A stretch of 64,000 nucleotides of DNA from Saksenaea vasiformis B4078 (GCA_000697055.1 JNDT01002331.1:186001-250000), one strand, 5' to 3'; positions 12,459 to 25,250 are shown, counted from the first letter of the stretch. Notes: generated by a model not told the origin, from the sequence alone. Numbers and translations are program-made.

Positions 12459-14371
12459 TTATGGCGCTGCGAAATAACGGATGGATCGGTCCAAGCCAGC
12501 TGCCAACAAGTTTTCTGCAAGTGGAGCCCATTTCAATCCGGTAACTTCTGCTGCGTTGTCTGTAAATGATGCAAGCTGTGAACCATCCTTGGCTTTGAGG
12601 ATTCTGACATCTGTGCCACCAACAGCAAGATACTGGGCGTAATAATCGAATGCCAGAGAGTGCACCTTGTAACCTTCGTCCAGAGTGAACGTCTTTGTGT
12701 TGCTCAACTTGCGAAGATCCCAGATCTTGACGAGGTTATCTTGCGAAGCAGTGGCAAGAATATAGCTATCAAATGGCGCATGTGTTATAACAAAGTTTCC
12801 TGAGAGAGTGTGACAGTACGTACCCATTCTCCGAGAAAGCAAGTGCGCTAATCTTTCCAGTGTGATCACCAAAGCTGGCTGCAACAGTTTGGGACTTGAC
12901 ATCCCAGATACGCACAACGGAATCGCCAGTACCTGCACCAAGGATCATACCGTCGGGATGGAAATCAATTGCAGTGTATCCTGTTCTCTAGGTTAACAAC
13001 GCGACATACTTGCTAAATGTTTTTCGAATTTACTCACCAGCCGATGTTTCGGTGTCTGCGACATCAACGATTGATTTACCCGTTTCGAAATCGTAAAGAG
13101 ACCACTTGCTATCCATGCCGGAACTGACAAAGTAGTCCTTGCTTGGATGCACGGAAAGACCAGTTGCTTCACCCTTATGCGCAGTGATATTGTGTCCGAC
13201 ATGGTAACCTTACATGTGTATGTCAGTAACAGTTTGCAACTTACATAGCTTGATAAATTTTTACCTTTCTCGCCAGATACCCAAACACGAACGTGCTTGT
13301 CAGCACTTGCACTAATGGCGACATCATTCTCAACCTCTTGTCCTCTAAACTTGACGGCCGTAATCTTCTTTGTATGGCCGGTAAGGTTGGCCACAACCTT
13401 CTCTTCTTCCTTGTTGTAGATCTGCACGTGTTTATCGTTTCCACCTGTCAAAATGAATTTTCCGGAATGATCAACGTCAACTGCAGTAATTCCGGGGGAA
13501 CGTGACGTGTGCAGCGATGGAATCACGGTCTTCTGCGCAAAAGTAGCAATGGTATCCGCAGATGTGTGATCCGTTGGCGGCTTTCTCTTTCGGCGAGTCT
13601 TCATAAGACTGCATAGGCGCGTATTAGTCGAAGATACGTTAAGAAAGATTAAAAAAGAAAAAAGAAAAAACTTACGCTTCGCTGGTTTCCGTAATTCGTT
13701 CAATGACTTTCTCTGGTAGAGCTGATTGATCCACTTCCATCGCGTCTTCTGCCTTTACAGGTTCTGGTGCAGCTGCAGCAGTAGTACCAAGATGTGCTTG
13801 CACGTTGGCCAATGCCCTATGATAGATTGAGCTCAAATTCATCACCATGGCGTATGTTTCACACTTACTCTCGCGCAGCATCACGTTCTTTCTTAATACG
13901 CGCAATCACTCTGGTAGCGGCATCATTCTGGTAAAGAGCATGAGAGAGCTCTTGTCGCACCTGTTGGTACTGTTGTTTTAAGGTAAAGGACTCGAGCATC
14001 ACACTATCCCATTCATTCTGCAATGCTGATAAAAGTGATGGTACAGACGCCAACTTTGGTGGACGGGGCTTCACGGCCTGTGGATCTAAATCGACGTTCC
14101 AACATTAGACTCAAACTTTTCTGACGTGTCAAGTGTTCGCTACTACGTACGTGCTTTTACTTCAATCAAGTCTTCAACTGTCATCTCTTCGCTGGTGACT
14201 GGATCTTTGCCATGATCGGCCAGATATTTCTCAATCAGCCTCTTTTCAAACAAGGCTCCAGACTTGACAGATACCACGGGATGCTCAGGTGCCTCTCCAG
14301 AGACTTAAATAGAAGTAAATAAAAGAACTTTACCAATTTAAAAATGCCGATCACTTACTTGCGCAAAACAT
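12459..14371 (-). CDS. PRP19: PRP19, U-box E3 ligase and splicing factor
   Basis: Eight exons on the minus strand (14371-14359, 14303-14151, 14085-13869, 13816-13676, 13608-13265, 13208-13038, 12980-12824, 12765-12459) give about 500 residues, the normal PRP19 length. The N-terminus [20 protein letters not shown] begins a U-box with [16 protein letters not shown] tetramerisation coiled coil follows ([20 protein letters not shown]). Then comes a basic linker (KTRRKRKPP) and a seven-bladed WD40 domain (e.g. [27 protein letters not shown]). PRP19 is the ubiquitin ligase core of the NineTeen Complex, which activates the spliceosome in the nucleus. The first coding exon has only 13 nt, so the start depends on the splice. 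All exon phases agree. The gene starts a run of minus-strand genes (RCF2, NSA1, zinc finger). Confidence 0.95.
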
Positions 14372-16683
14372 CGTGTTCTTCTACGAGGAAAGGCAGGCCC
14401 AACGCCTCTTTTTTTTTTTCCTCGAAAGACCTTCCTGTTCAATCTCCGCATTCGCTGGTAAGTTACGTCAGCATCCTAGCAGCGAGGTTGGGCGGATGCA
14501 CTTGAATCTGCGCCTTGGGGACATTCATATAACGTCATTTAGAGCGCCATTGTACTGATATCTTGGAATTTTCTAAAGAAAAAAACGCAGATAGCATACA
14601 AATACTAGCCAGTCGTTGAGTGTTCGTCAGTCCACTGCTTACGCTTAGATCAGAGTAATAGTATCTGTTTGTAGACGCTTGGTCGGCGTTCGTTTATCGA
14701 TGGATACTTGACTTACTGACACGCTCTTCTGGGATTTGGTTCTCATTTATAGTTTTGTCTTGCATTAAAATGAAGTTATATGAATGTCCGTAGCAATTAC
14801 TATAATCTTGTACGCGTTTAATTATTGACAGTACGACTACATGTGTAGAAATATACAATGGACACATGATCATTATAATATTCGGTACATAATGAGTATA
14901 TCTGTTTGTATTCAAATATATGGATGATTTTTCAGTCATGTTCATTACAACCGTGTTCCCATTGCCAAATATAGAAAATCAAAACTGTGGGCGTCATTTA
15001 AAGGTTTTTCTGTTTCTTATCAGCACGGCATTGCATTTTTTTTACTTGTAAAAATGATCTTTCATTTTCAGAGATTGCCGATAATTTCACTAAAGGAGTC
15101 CGGTCGCGCGGCGCATCAAGGTCTATATCGAGGATTCTCCAGTATGTTGCGGCCTTCCTACAACTTTCATCGAGGCTTCTAAAGTTGTAACTAGTTCGTC
15201 GAAGTCGGTGTCAACTATGGAAGCTGATTTCTTGCGGTGAACGTGTCCTAATTGATATGTTATCAGAATCTGAAATTTTTTTCGAGATCCGGAATTGAAT
15301 GTACGTCCAGCAAAGCCCCAGTTGCGACACCTACGATGAGCACGGATTCAGCCAAATCAGACTCATTCTTTAAAGTAACGTATGACTTTTTCTACACCAT
15401 TCGTTACCTCGCTATACACTTAAATATTATGGTGCGTTTACATTCAAAAAACTTTATAGATGGGTTATCCTTGTTTCAAGCACACTACCCAGCAAATTTC
15501 TGAAGAAACAGGCAAAGACAATCAACAATTCTTGATGATTTCCAAGTAGCGCATGCGAAATACTTGGTGTACCCATAGCGTTCCCTTCAAAAACAGATCC
15601 ACGCTTTCTTAAAATAGATTTTGTGCAATGACGAATTAGGCCTTGCATGTTCATTTTATAGATAGAAAGAGTATTGAAAAACGGCCGAAACTTTGACTAG
15701 GTGAGCTGAGCATGTGAGAATGCTGCTGGTTTATAGACAACGACAAAGTCTCCTATGGAAGAATAACAAATGAACACTGCTCACAATCGGATCATGTGGG
15801 CTGTACTTCTAAGCCAATTCAACAATTGTTATCTTTACAATAGCAACGTAACCGCCTCGTGTCTTCCTTTGTCAATGCAAAAAGTTGTCAGAGCATCATC
15901 GATGATCACTTACAGATGATCATGCCTTTTCTCATCTGCTTAACATTCTCTCTGATGGCCATGACCATCATCCATCCTATTTTCCTCCCTCTCAATACGT
16001 GCCGATCCCCTTAATCTTCACTGCATTGGCTAAGGTTGCTCATTAGCGGCACCGGAACCTTGTCACTGTTGTTCCCTACGAAACCACCAAAAATGGGTAC
16101 ATCTCGATTTTGTTCCACGTGCGGCACATTGTTCAACAGATTCAGAAAACCGGGTCATTAAATGACCGGATGGGAAAAGGCCATGCTAGACGTTACACGT
16201 CTGGTGATTACTTGGTACACAGTCCCTCTCTTTAATGAACAGGACTAAATAAGGCGAATCCGATGCTTTCTTGTGCTCATTTGGTTTCCTGCTTGGCTAA
16301 ACCTTTTGTTCCATACCATGGCAGAATTAATATCCGAATCAGACAACATCGTTTTCCCAATGCACATTGTGTTACCAATGATCTCTCCGCTTGTATTCCT
16401 TGTTTCGGCCATATCGGACGTCAAGCATCGGAGGATCAACGTTACAAGGATCAAAAGATCAAGACCCTCGAGAAAACAGAGAAAACAAAAACAAAAACAA
16501 AACAAACAGCGCAACACTCTATGCATGTATAGATAGATTACTTCACAAAAGCGTGTGATCTTTTTCGATTTTTTTTAGTTTCTCTTTGTGTTAGATTTTA
16601 TACAAAGTAGGCGAGGAGAAGAGAAAAAACGATGGGGAAAGGATGGAAAATATGCAAGAACTTTTTTTAAGGGGAAGAGAAAT
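14372..16683. other. Intergenic region of 2.3 kb, no gene recognised
   Basis: The region lies between the PRP19 start and the RCF2 3' end. It has several short open frames (for example 15252-15503) but no domain, no consistent splice pattern and no RNA gene that I can recognise. A CAAAA-type run near 16480-16510 lies close to the RCF2 3' side. Confidence 0.45.
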
Positions 16684-17433
16684 CTATTGGACGACTTTAG
16701 ATTCGTAGTGCTTTGTGTCAGGCAGTTCGAGAATAGCTTGTAGCTGAGCATCGGGGGCTTCTTTGCGCTTCTTATCTTCGTCATCCATGTAGATGGACAG
16801 GCCAGCGGAAGCCATCAAAACAGCAATGGTGACGGCCTGTGCGTACATACGTGCCTGGACAATCTTTTGTTGCGTTGTCAAGTATCGGTTGGAGAAACTC
16901 AGGCCCAATGCACCGGCCATGGAAACAGCCCATGAAATACCTAAAATGAATGTTGTTCAGAGACATCGCCAAAGAGAAAGGTTGGGGACCCATGATCAAA
17001 ACTTACCAATAACGGACCATCGGTTGTCGTTCAGGTAGTGCAGTACGGAATCGGTTGTTGACATAGGTCCCTGGTATCTATCCTTGTTCTTTTGCATGTT
17101 CTCCAACATAATCTCATCAGCGTATCCCAATGTTTCGTTTTCGTAAGCGATCGTTGCCTTATCCTGACCGAAAAGGAAACCAGCCAAACTGCCTGGAAAA
17201 AAAAAAAAGAAAACATGGTTCAGTCGCTATGTCTCTTTCGTTGTGAAAGACTTACTGGAAGCTGCCATGATGGATTGGACAGGTCTGGACAAGGACCTGA
17301 ATTCAGGCGAACGACGATAGGTCAAGGCGGTGACAACAACACCAATACCCAAACCGATAGCGGCACCCTTGAAACCGCCAATGAAACCGACTTTCTGGCA
17401 TTCCTTTTCTTGTTCGGGCGTCAAGTATTTCAT
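16684..17433 (-). CDS. RCF2: RCF2-like respiratory supercomplex factor (HIG1 domain)
   Basis: Three exons (17433-17256, 17192-17007, 16940-16684) give about 206 residues, close to yeast Rcf2 (about 224). The N-terminus MKYLTPEQEKECQKVGFIGG is followed by a glycine-rich hydrophobic segment (AAIGLGIGVVVTAL) that spans the membrane. After a charged middle (LGYADEIMLENMQKNKDRYQ) comes NRWSVIGISWAVSMAGAL, the start of the HIG1 domain with two further helices and QQKIVQARMYAQAVTIAVL. HIG1-family proteins sit in the inner mitochondrial membrane and modulate cytochrome c oxidase and III-IV supercomplexes. Start and stop are clear and the phases agree. RCF1 is an alternative but is shorter and lacks this N-terminal extension. 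Confidence 0.88.
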
Positions 17434-18683
17434 GTTTTTTTTTGTTTGTTGTAAGAAGTTGAGTTTAAGACGGGCCCTCCTAACCCCCGCTATTTTGAAT
17501 CGCTTTTATCTTGTATTTTGTGACTTCGAATTCATCCCGACTTAAGTGTGCAAATGGCATGATCTTTTTTTCAAACACAGTTGTCCAATGGGGCGTTGCT
17601 TACTACGCTACGAATTTGTTGTTCCGTACGCATCCGCCCACTTTGTGTCCCTTTCTCAATTACTTATTGATTTGTTTCCAAATGAACAGCGGCAACCATC
17701 AAAAAGCAACAATGAACTGACAGAAAAACGTGTGGTTATTGAAATCGTGGTTTACTCACATATACGTCATCGAGTGAACAATTTGCCGAAACAGCAGGAG
17801 GATTGGATCTGTTTCTTTGATTCCAGCCCACCATTTTCCATCATCAAAATACAATGAGCATGGACGATGGTCTTCTGCAGCATTATTTTCTATTATCCAT
17901 AAGCGGAAATGACGTAGCTTCGACATGGCGAAACAATAAGGAAAAACGAAAAGAAAGAAACATTAGCCGAATCCATCCGCGCGCAGCAGCCATCCCTGCC
18001 TGTAAGGCAAATTAAGCAAATTTAAACTTTTTTTCCCCTTGCATGCTATCCTATAATCTAAAGCCCGCCGACAAATCAACGAGCAAATGGTCCCTTGTTA
18101 CGACCCTTTTTTTTTTCTTCCCTGTTGTCGTTTTTCCCGACATGGACAGCTTTGCTGGCCCTTGTCTAGTATAGAACTGGATTAAAGGCAGGAGAACAAT
18201 CATGGCTATCAGCTTAACATTGATCTTGTAGTTAGATGACGGAGTGAAGCTCGGGTATTAATCTGTGGATGAAGTGTCGATGGCATAAAGCTTCCGAAGA
18301 AGGATGCAACACCATGTGGTAAAGCACAGTGTCGAATACGACAATTGCAGGAGCAAGGAACTACTTATTGACGTGATTAGTTAACTTGCATTGGCTTATG
18401 AAAGGACGGACATCGCCATGATTTGTTATTATCTGCCGTGACAAGTCTTCCTACAATTTTCTAGTTGTGTGTCAGATAAGCGAAATAAACCTGTTATGAG
18501 GCTACTTTTAGCTGCAGGATGTCCTCAAATGCTGGGATGGCACGGAAGAAGTCCTCATTGGAGTTCATTAGGCGAAAATGTCCAAGTTCAACGAGGCGAT
18601 ACATGCCGTGATAAGGCTAGCCTAAACAGAACATCGTACATTCATAACGTATGAATTCGACGGAGTCGTTGTAAAGTTGTTAT
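17434..18683. other. Intergenic region, no gene recognised
   Basis: About 1.25 kb upstream of RCF2. Short open frames at 17511-17857 and 18469-18654 have no recognisable features. T-rich tracts occur near 18110. The part next to 17433 should be the RCF2 promoter. Confidence 0.4.
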
Positions 18684-18935
18684 TCACTCACAATGTCTTT
18701 TACTGAGACGCCAGTAGTACTTGTCCTTTCTCGGTTTTGGATGATCGCACAGCCGAGCATGTATTTCAGCGCGTTCCCAAGCTGAACCAGACCGATTGTA
18801 TATCTCTACACAACAGCAGTTCGGCTTCTTGATCTCAAATGCCACCAGTTCGACGCTGTTCCTTGTCACAAGGATAAAGGGCTTCATACCAGTGAGCACT
18901 GAGTCGAACCTTTTCTCTCCATTTCCCGCTGCCTT
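18684..18935 (-). pseudogene. Fragment of an unidentified, possibly nuclease-like gene
   Basis: An open frame of about 80 codons on the minus strand reads GEKRFDSVLTGMKPFILVT and then VELVAFEIKKPN, which has the look of a conserved beta-hairpin of a PD-(D/E)xK-type fold (E-x-K). No start, partner exon or full domain can be found around it, so it looks like a relic. A similar E-I-K motif occurs in the orphan gene relic near 40.85 kb. The assignment is a guess from pattern only. Confidence 0.3.
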
Positions 18936-19525
18936 TGCATTATGGGAAAAAAATATCTTCGTTTAGGGCTGCTAGCGGTACAGCTCGCTACGGTTCGGCA
19001 CGGTTTACAGTAATAGCTCGAGTGCTGATAGCTTCTTAAAGTCGGTGTGGTTTACTAGATTGGACTGATTACCGACAATGTAATGTCAAAAGCAAATGCG
19101 GTTTGAAAAATGAGTGACGTTCCTTTCTTTCTTTCTTTCACTGCTTGACACCACTACTATTGAGCCGTGTCTTGTTTACACCGCCATTATACGTATTCGA
19201 CCCGAATACTGATGGTCCAGTACAATCCATTATACCGATCTATAACGGCTTGGTACGGTTGTCCGTACAGTCGACTCGGTATTAGGAATCTTAGTTTCTT
19301 TCGTATACATTTTCTTTTTGGGAATATCATCTCCACCCTACTCATCATCTTACACCCTCCTCTCGCCTCGTCGCTTTGCTGAAATTGAATCCTCAAATAT
19401 ATATTACACATGATTATCTTCTTTTGCCTACAGTTATCTTTCTATTGCGTCTTTTACTATCAAAGAAAAGAAGGGATTGCATACAGGAGCGCGAAACAGC
19501 TAGCGTTTCATTAAGATGATGTATA
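18936..19525. other. Intergenic region, no gene recognised
   Basis: A CTTT repeat of about four units lies near 19126-19139. Otherwise the sequence is AT-rich with short open frames only. It contains the 3' flank of NSA1. Confidence 0.4.
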
Positions 19526-21099
19526 TTACGCTGTACGTTTCCTCTTTGTGTTCACTTTCTCCATGGATGCCCAAAGCGCCTCCTCCTCTTCATCCTCGGC
19601 TTGTTCTTCTTCTGTCTTTGGTAATTCAAAGTCTTCATCCACCGCGACGCATGTTAGACGTTGTTTCAGATAAGCCTTGTGTTCAATCTTTCTGTACACC
19701 GATGTCATTTCATGTACCCGCAAGAACCTGTCTATGGAAACACTGACAAGCAAGGGTGCCTTGTCGGATGTTGACGATGAAAATGAGGGCTGAGGTGTCA
19801 CAAGTAAATCTCGTGCAGCACCTTGGAAACCTTATATCCAAATGTTTTCTTTTTAGTACGGTGCAAGAGAGTTTTCACGCCTGGTCCTACCTTTGTAACG
19901 AGCCACTAATTTGCCCGTTCGGATGTCCACAGCACCTATACCGGCAACGGTATCTGTGAATAGAACTTGATGTTGATCTTTTCCGATGCGAACGTTTGTG
20001 ATGGGGTTCTTTCCAATTTGCAAATCCAGTACCGGCCGTCGTGCAGCTTTAGCATCATACAACCGAATCTTTTTGGATAACATTTAGCATCGATTCAAAC
20101 GAATTGGTGCAACAAAAAAACGTACCTGATGATAATGGGTGCCTACCACTAGTTTGTTTGAATCTTCACTCATGAACTGCAAATCACGAACCCATACAGG
20201 TTGTTGCAAGTCCAAAAAGTCATTTTTAACCTGTTTGAATTGATGAGTTTCTCGTTTTCGGTTGTCTTGTGTCATACGTTACATTTTTCGCTTTAAACAA
20301 GACGCCCTTGGCCTCGGTCTTCTTTTTTTGGTATTTGGCGGTTTTTTCTGTAGAATTATCCCCGTCTGGTGTGGATTCTGTGCTGGAGAGGCCGTTGATA
20401 TCATAGACACACAGATCGCTATTCTTGCCACCTGTTGCAAAGATGTGTGATTGTGTGGGATGAACGCGCATGACGCTGAGATCGGCATTGAGGGATGCAA
20501 GTGAAGTGATCGCTCCCGATTCAGTTGATGAGAGTGAAGTGTAAGAGAAGTTGCCCGTCGAAGAACATGATGCGAGGTACCTAAGAAGCGACTGTTAAAC
20601 CTTTTTCTCTCGTTCTGAACATGTTGATCCAAACATACGTGTCAGTCGCGTAGAGCCCAACAAAGGCACCCTGCCCTTCCGCCTCACCAACATGTTCGTC
20701 TTTATACTCTCGTACGATCTCGCCTGTCTCTGGCGTCATGTATTGTAGCTTTCCACTTTTACGCGCAATGACCAACTACAAGTTTATTACGCGTCAGATC
20801 TTGCACGGTGTCAATTTAGGCGATCGTATACCTGTTTTTTGCCGTCCAAGGAACCCCAAGCCATTTTCTGAACAGCTTCCTTGGGATTTACTTTACCAAA
20901 GTTTCCAGTCAGGATGGTAGGCTCCTGCTTTTTTTCTTGTTCTTCTCCTTCTTCATCGCGTTTCACTCGCTTCTTTGGCTTCTCGGACTTTGCAGGAGGA
21001 AAGACCACCCCTAATAAGGTAGTTTAGAGAATGAAAGCTAAGTGGTGTAGAAGGTATACATTTGACCAGTCCATTTTCATCGCCAGTGAAGTACTTCAT
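19526..21099 (-). CDS. NSA1: NSA1/WDR74-like ribosome biogenesis WD40 protein
   Basis: Seven exons (21099-21060, 21010-20832, 20775-20639, 20580-20283, 20230-20126, 20068-19891, 19830-19526) give about 413 residues. The start MKYFTGDENGLVKW resembles the NSA1/WDR74 N-terminus. A basic/acidic insertion (KPKKRVKRDEEGEEQEKKQ) follows, then WD40 blades: VIARKSGKLQYM, VHPTQSHIFATGGKNSDLCV, WVRDLQFM. The propeller ends with KIRLYDAKAARRPVLDLQIG and SIDRFLRVHEM, a string typical of the family. The C-terminus is acidic then basic (KRKRTA). The family acts in the nucleolus on pre-60S particles and works with the AAA ATPase Rix7/NVL. All splice phases agree. Confidence 0.9.
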
Positions 21100-22367
21100 T
21101 GCTGTTCTTTTTTGGGTAAGGGCACTCTTCACAATACTGAGGAAAGATATTTGGGAAAAGTTTTGTGCTGGGTGACGGCGTCTGCCACCCGCCTTACGGT
21201 GACCCAAATTGTGACCCAATAAAAATACGGAACTGTTTTGCGGGGCGCGAAGGTTTACTTTCTGAACAGCATTGAAATCTATGGGCGAGACCGTGATACC
21301 GACGCTCATTGCGAACAGTAACTGCTAGCCGCCGTATGACTTCTGTGCCTCCACGGAACACAATATCCAGACGTTTGGGTTACAACGTTATGTCAGCCAG
21401 AGGGCAACAAAATGGTCACGAAACTGGTGATTGGGGACAAGGACGTTCGATACGCCGAGTAACCCTGAGTGTTGGCCCCACACCCTAAATTTTATATTGG
21501 ATCATCGCTCTTCGCTTGCATGCAAGGTACCTGGTGTGTGTTTTCGATCGGACTGAAGAGTACGTGAGACTGAAAGTTTTATTCAGTGAAAAAACCAGGA
21601 ATTCTGGTATCAAGATGACTATCCCATTAACCGAACCTCTGAGTTGTTGTGCTGAGTATACGTTCTGATATTGATTTATGACAAAGATGCCCAGACCACA
21701 ACAGTTACGACAGCTTCGTACCAAATTGGATCAACAATCCCACCATGGCTTGTGGGGCAACAAAAGTCAGCCCAGCTGGATAATTCCTTATATGCCAGAT
21801 AATCGGAAAGTGATGACGATAAAAGAGTTATGTCAAATGATGCTGGCGTAATCCATTTGTGAAACTTAGTATAAACACAATTCAAACATCTTGTGAGCTT
21901 TTCATATTTTTATTTTTATTTTTTCATAGAAAGGTGTCAGGATCTTTTTTTTAAAAAAAAAAAAAAAGGAAAAAAAAAAAAAGATCGTACAAATGTGAAT
22001 AGATATATAACATAGAAATCAAAAACATAAATTATTCTTTTTTTTTCTTTTTTTGTTGTTTTTTCGTTTTTTTTTCTTTTGGTAAAAAAAAAAAAAAAAG
22101 GAAGTGGAAAAAGGAAGAAGAAAAAAAAGAGAATAAAAAAAAAAGAAAAAACCAGCACCACAGTGTTCAAAAAGAACAGCGGAAAAATCTCCTCTTGTTC
22201 TGATGAGAAATAAGAAGGAGAAAAGGGAAAAGATAAGAAGAAAAGAAAAGAAAAAAAAGAGGTACTTTTTCTTTTGTTTCCGGTGAGAGAGGTTTTTTAG
22301 CCGACAGCCAAGTAAGAAATTTCAAAGCACAGTGTTGTTTGCAGATGGTAGGACATTCGATCATCAA
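21100..22367. other. Intergenic region with long A/T homopolymer tracts
   Basis: About 1.27 kb between NSA1 and the zinc-finger gene. From about 21,905 to 22,280 it is dominated by runs of A and T (up to 17 long), which create meaningless poly-Phe/Lys open frames. This is probably the 3' flank of the zinc-finger gene. No gene was recognised. Confidence 0.5.
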
Positions 22368-23534
22368 CTAGGCAACATCCTCGTGGTCGTGCTTCTGGAC
22401 CATATGTCTCGTTAACGCATCCTTACGGCTAAACGTCGACGAACATTCGGTACAAGAATAGGATCGTTCTCCATGGTGGACCGTAGAGATGTGTCGGTCG
22501 CAATCATGCTTTCGATCAAATGATTTGTTACATAAGTAACATGAAAAGTTCTTTTGTCGGTTCTTATCGTGTGTCTTGATATGCGTACCCAAATTATATC
22601 TTCGGCTAAAACGATTATTACAAATGGGACATTCATAACGCTTGGGTTCGCCATTTCCTGACGTCGTTGTTGTTGTAAGTCGCTTTCTCTTTGCTGGTAC
22701 ATTGCTTTGTTCTTCACCACAACGTAACTGCTTTCTCTTTGGTGGTTTGTCTTCTTCCTTTTCCATTGGCTTTGTTTGTGCTTGTTCCAAAGGCAACGTG
22801 TCGTAACCAAACAAGTCATCGAATGGTATATCCGTAATATTTTCACGTTGGATAAGAGCAGGTTCCAGTCCGTCGAAATGCTGCGCAAAATCGTCAAAGG
22901 GATCGGTGAGATCAGCCGAAGGAAGTTCACCAGTGTAGTCCTTGTTTTCCGATGGAAGAGGTGGGAAGAGTGCGTCCGTGTCTTCAGTAGCCGAAATGTG
23001 TGCTGCTGTTTCTTGATTCTTGACGAGTTGGCTAGGGTCTCCGTTAAAAGGTTCGTTTGCATTAGGCCAATTGGACGTGTCAAACTTTAAGTAGCTAGCG
23101 ACTTGGATATCCTTAGAGTCAAGCCCCATATTACAGGAACTAATAAAAGGCGATGGCTGAAAGGTATTTAAGCTAGGAGTGAATGTAGTCGCAGGAGTGA
23201 AAGGTGTCCCAGTACAGGGATCCAAAAAAGGTGTATCCATCATAGGTGATTCCGTGTTCAGAGACATGGAAGCAACAGCTGCCGCTGCTGGAGTAACATC
23301 TCCAATTAAGGATGCAAAAAAGTCATCTTCCTGTCTTGGGGCTTCCAATGTGGGATTCTTGGCAGAGGTTTCACCAAGAGAAATAGCGGCTGCTAAAGCA
23401 GACACATGGGCAGAGACGATAAGTTTACATGCGACAACAAATTCAGAATCGTTGTCGTACTCACCATCGAAATCCCAGAAATTCGTATAATCAAATACGC
23501 TGTTGTTATTATGAGAAGCTGGATTCATGGTCAT
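22368..23534 (-). CDS. C2H2 zinc-finger transcription factor (three C-terminal fingers)
   Basis: The uninterrupted frame from ATG 23534 encodes about 388 residues. The first 290 residues are Ser/Thr/Pro/Asp-rich and look like an activation region (WDFDGEYDNDSEF, DPFDDFAQHFDG). A basic patch (PAKRKRL) precedes three C2H2 fingers near the C-terminus: YECPICNNRFSRRYNL..H, FSCYLCNKSFDRKHDCDRH and YSCTECSSTFSRKDALTRH. The layout resembles Crz1/Msn-type fungal regulators, but the identity and target are not determined. The frame stays open upstream to 23642. A good 3' splice site (ttcattcag) at about 23605 leads into INEQIIQALFTDSVSND, so an upstream exon may add residues and the true start could lie beyond 23605. 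Confidence 0.85.
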   Translation of the reverse strand: MTMNPASHNNNSVFDYTNFWDFDGEYDNDSEFVVACKLIVSAHVSALAAAISLGETSAKNPTLEAPRQEDDFFASLIGDVTPAAAAVASMSLNTESPMMDTPFLDPCTGTPFTPATTFTPSLNTFQPSPFISSCNMGLDSKDIQVASYLKFDTSNWPNANEPFNGDPSQLVKNQETAAHISATEDTDALFPPLPSENKDYTGELPSADLTDPFDDFAQHFDGLEPALIQRENITDIPFDDLFGYDTLPLEQAQTKPMEKEEDKPPKRKQLRCGEEQSNVPAKRKRLTTTTTSGNGEPKRYECPICNNRFSRRYNLGTHIKTHDKNRQKNFSCYLCNKSFDRKHDCDRHISTVHHGERSYSCTECSSTFSRKDALTRHMVQKHDHEDVA

Positions 23535-24996
23535 GTCGTTAGAGACGGAATCCGTGAAAAGAGCTTGGATGATTTGTTCGTTAATGCTGAATGAAGTAGA
23601 TAAACACAAATGCGATGAAATAATAGTAATATGATAAAACAAATCACCAATAATAAAAGAAAAAAGGTGAAAGTGGGGTATAAGAAGAGTGCAAGTGCAG
23701 GAAGAAAGAAAAGAAATTTTCTTTTTGGCTTATAAGAAGAACTGCCGCAGCAAAAAAAAAAAAAAAATAGTTTTTTTTTCGTGTGAAACCTTAATTCTGA
23801 GTCACTACACCCGATGCCCGGAATAAAAAGAGCTGAAATAAATCCCGCACCGTCAACAAGATGCGTCCATTTTATTGGACGTTTTTGCACACAATCCCCC
23901 TATTGTACCTCTTCAATGAACGTCTGTTGTTGTTGACGCTCGAAGGCGCAGCTGTCCTTCCTATTTGGGTTTCCTCCGTTTTCATTTCTTCTTTGGGAAC
24001 AAACGACGTGGCTATAGCTTCTTTACATCATTGTGGCGCTGAATAAGGATCGTCTGACCTTCTTTTTTTTTTTTTCCTTCACGGCTTAGAAATCAGTTAA
24101 ATCAACTATCCATCAGAGGATATACACCATCGTTTGTCGTATCACTCTATCTCCTTAACTACACACAGCTCCTCAAGATAGTGGTAGTACAGATTATTGG
24201 GAATTAAACATCGCCCAAAGACCCATTACGACATATTCAATCTTTTCCTTTTTAGGTATATTCTAACGAAGAAGAAGAAGATCTGCTTGCTACTTCTTTA
24301 TCGCTTTATCAGTACCATTCTGCCATCGTCTTGGATCCTTTGTCATGTGCCTCCACTGGTTGAATACGAAATTTTACAAAGGAAAAACCATGTACTGGAA
24401 GAAATTTCGGTATATTTGTGCAGGAACAACTATCTTTTGTTCCATACTCCTGCGCAACCCAAGACAGGTACTATTATTATCGTTATAACGCCCGACTATT
24501 TGTTTCGTAACATCACAACAGCCTCATTCGCGTTACAAATATCGTTAACCCTTCTTCTATTTACTTTTTTTAAAACCAAGCAATAACGATGTTGCTTTAT
24601 GAAGAAACCAATCTAACCCCGTTTTAGGCTACAGCAGGACGTTATTGCAAACATGCCCTGTGAAACTGAAAGATTGTTCAAACGCCGCGCACATAATTAA
24701 TAAGCAAGAGCGGCTTTTTTTGGGGGGTGCCGGAATTCAAACGCCGCTATATATCATGGTTTTTGTGTGTACAAAGCAGTGCCAGCCCAGACATCGTCAT
24801 CTTGACAACTTGGGTAGTAGTTTACATACATCCTGAATCGCTTTTCTGTCTTGGAAGAACGATTATGGTGAAAGCTATGAAACGGGTTGATTCTTTAAAA
24901 GTATGAAGGTCGCTGGTTCCTGGTTCATTAAGAGGCAGAGAACGCAAATCTTCAACCTTTTTTTTTTTTTTTTGCATCTGACAAAATGCCAAGAGA
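23535..24996. other. Intergenic region, no gene recognised
   Basis: This is the presumed promoter/5' UTR area of the zinc-finger gene, with possible upstream exon(s) on the minus strand between 23605 and 23890. A14 and T14 tracts occur near 23752 and 24060. Open frames at 23861-24586 are short and featureless. Confidence 0.4.
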
Positions 24997-25250
24997 CAAG
25001 TCATCCTTAGCAGCAGTTAGTAAGACTCTTCCAAAGCGTTATAGGTTACAGAAGATTGATCAACGGCTAAATCCAAGAAAGCAAGTGACATTCCGCGTTT
25101 CAAAATGCCATTCCATGTATTCGTACGCAAGTGAAATCACTTAAAACATCATTAAATCGGATACAACTGGATCAAAGGGAAAAACGAGGAGAAGATGACG
25201 ATAAAGAAGTACAGCTACCGATAGTTTGCTTCGGTATAATTTATTTTTGA
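24997..25250 (+). pseudogene. Possible decayed ORF of unknown origin
   Basis: An ATG after a T16 tract opens MPRDKSSLAAVSKTLPKRYR, about 50 codons. In another frame the text resumes with coding-like composition (RTQVKSLKTSLNRIQLDQRE, then a charged stretch and VQLPIVCFG) before stopping. The two halves need a frame change and no clean intron joins them. I do not recognise the family; it could be a transposon relic or chance. Confidence 0.2.

Noticed and set aside
21937..22300. Open frames rich in Phe, Lys and Leu on the minus strand
   Set aside because: They are translations of long A/T homopolymer tracts with no domain; this is non-coding 3' flank.
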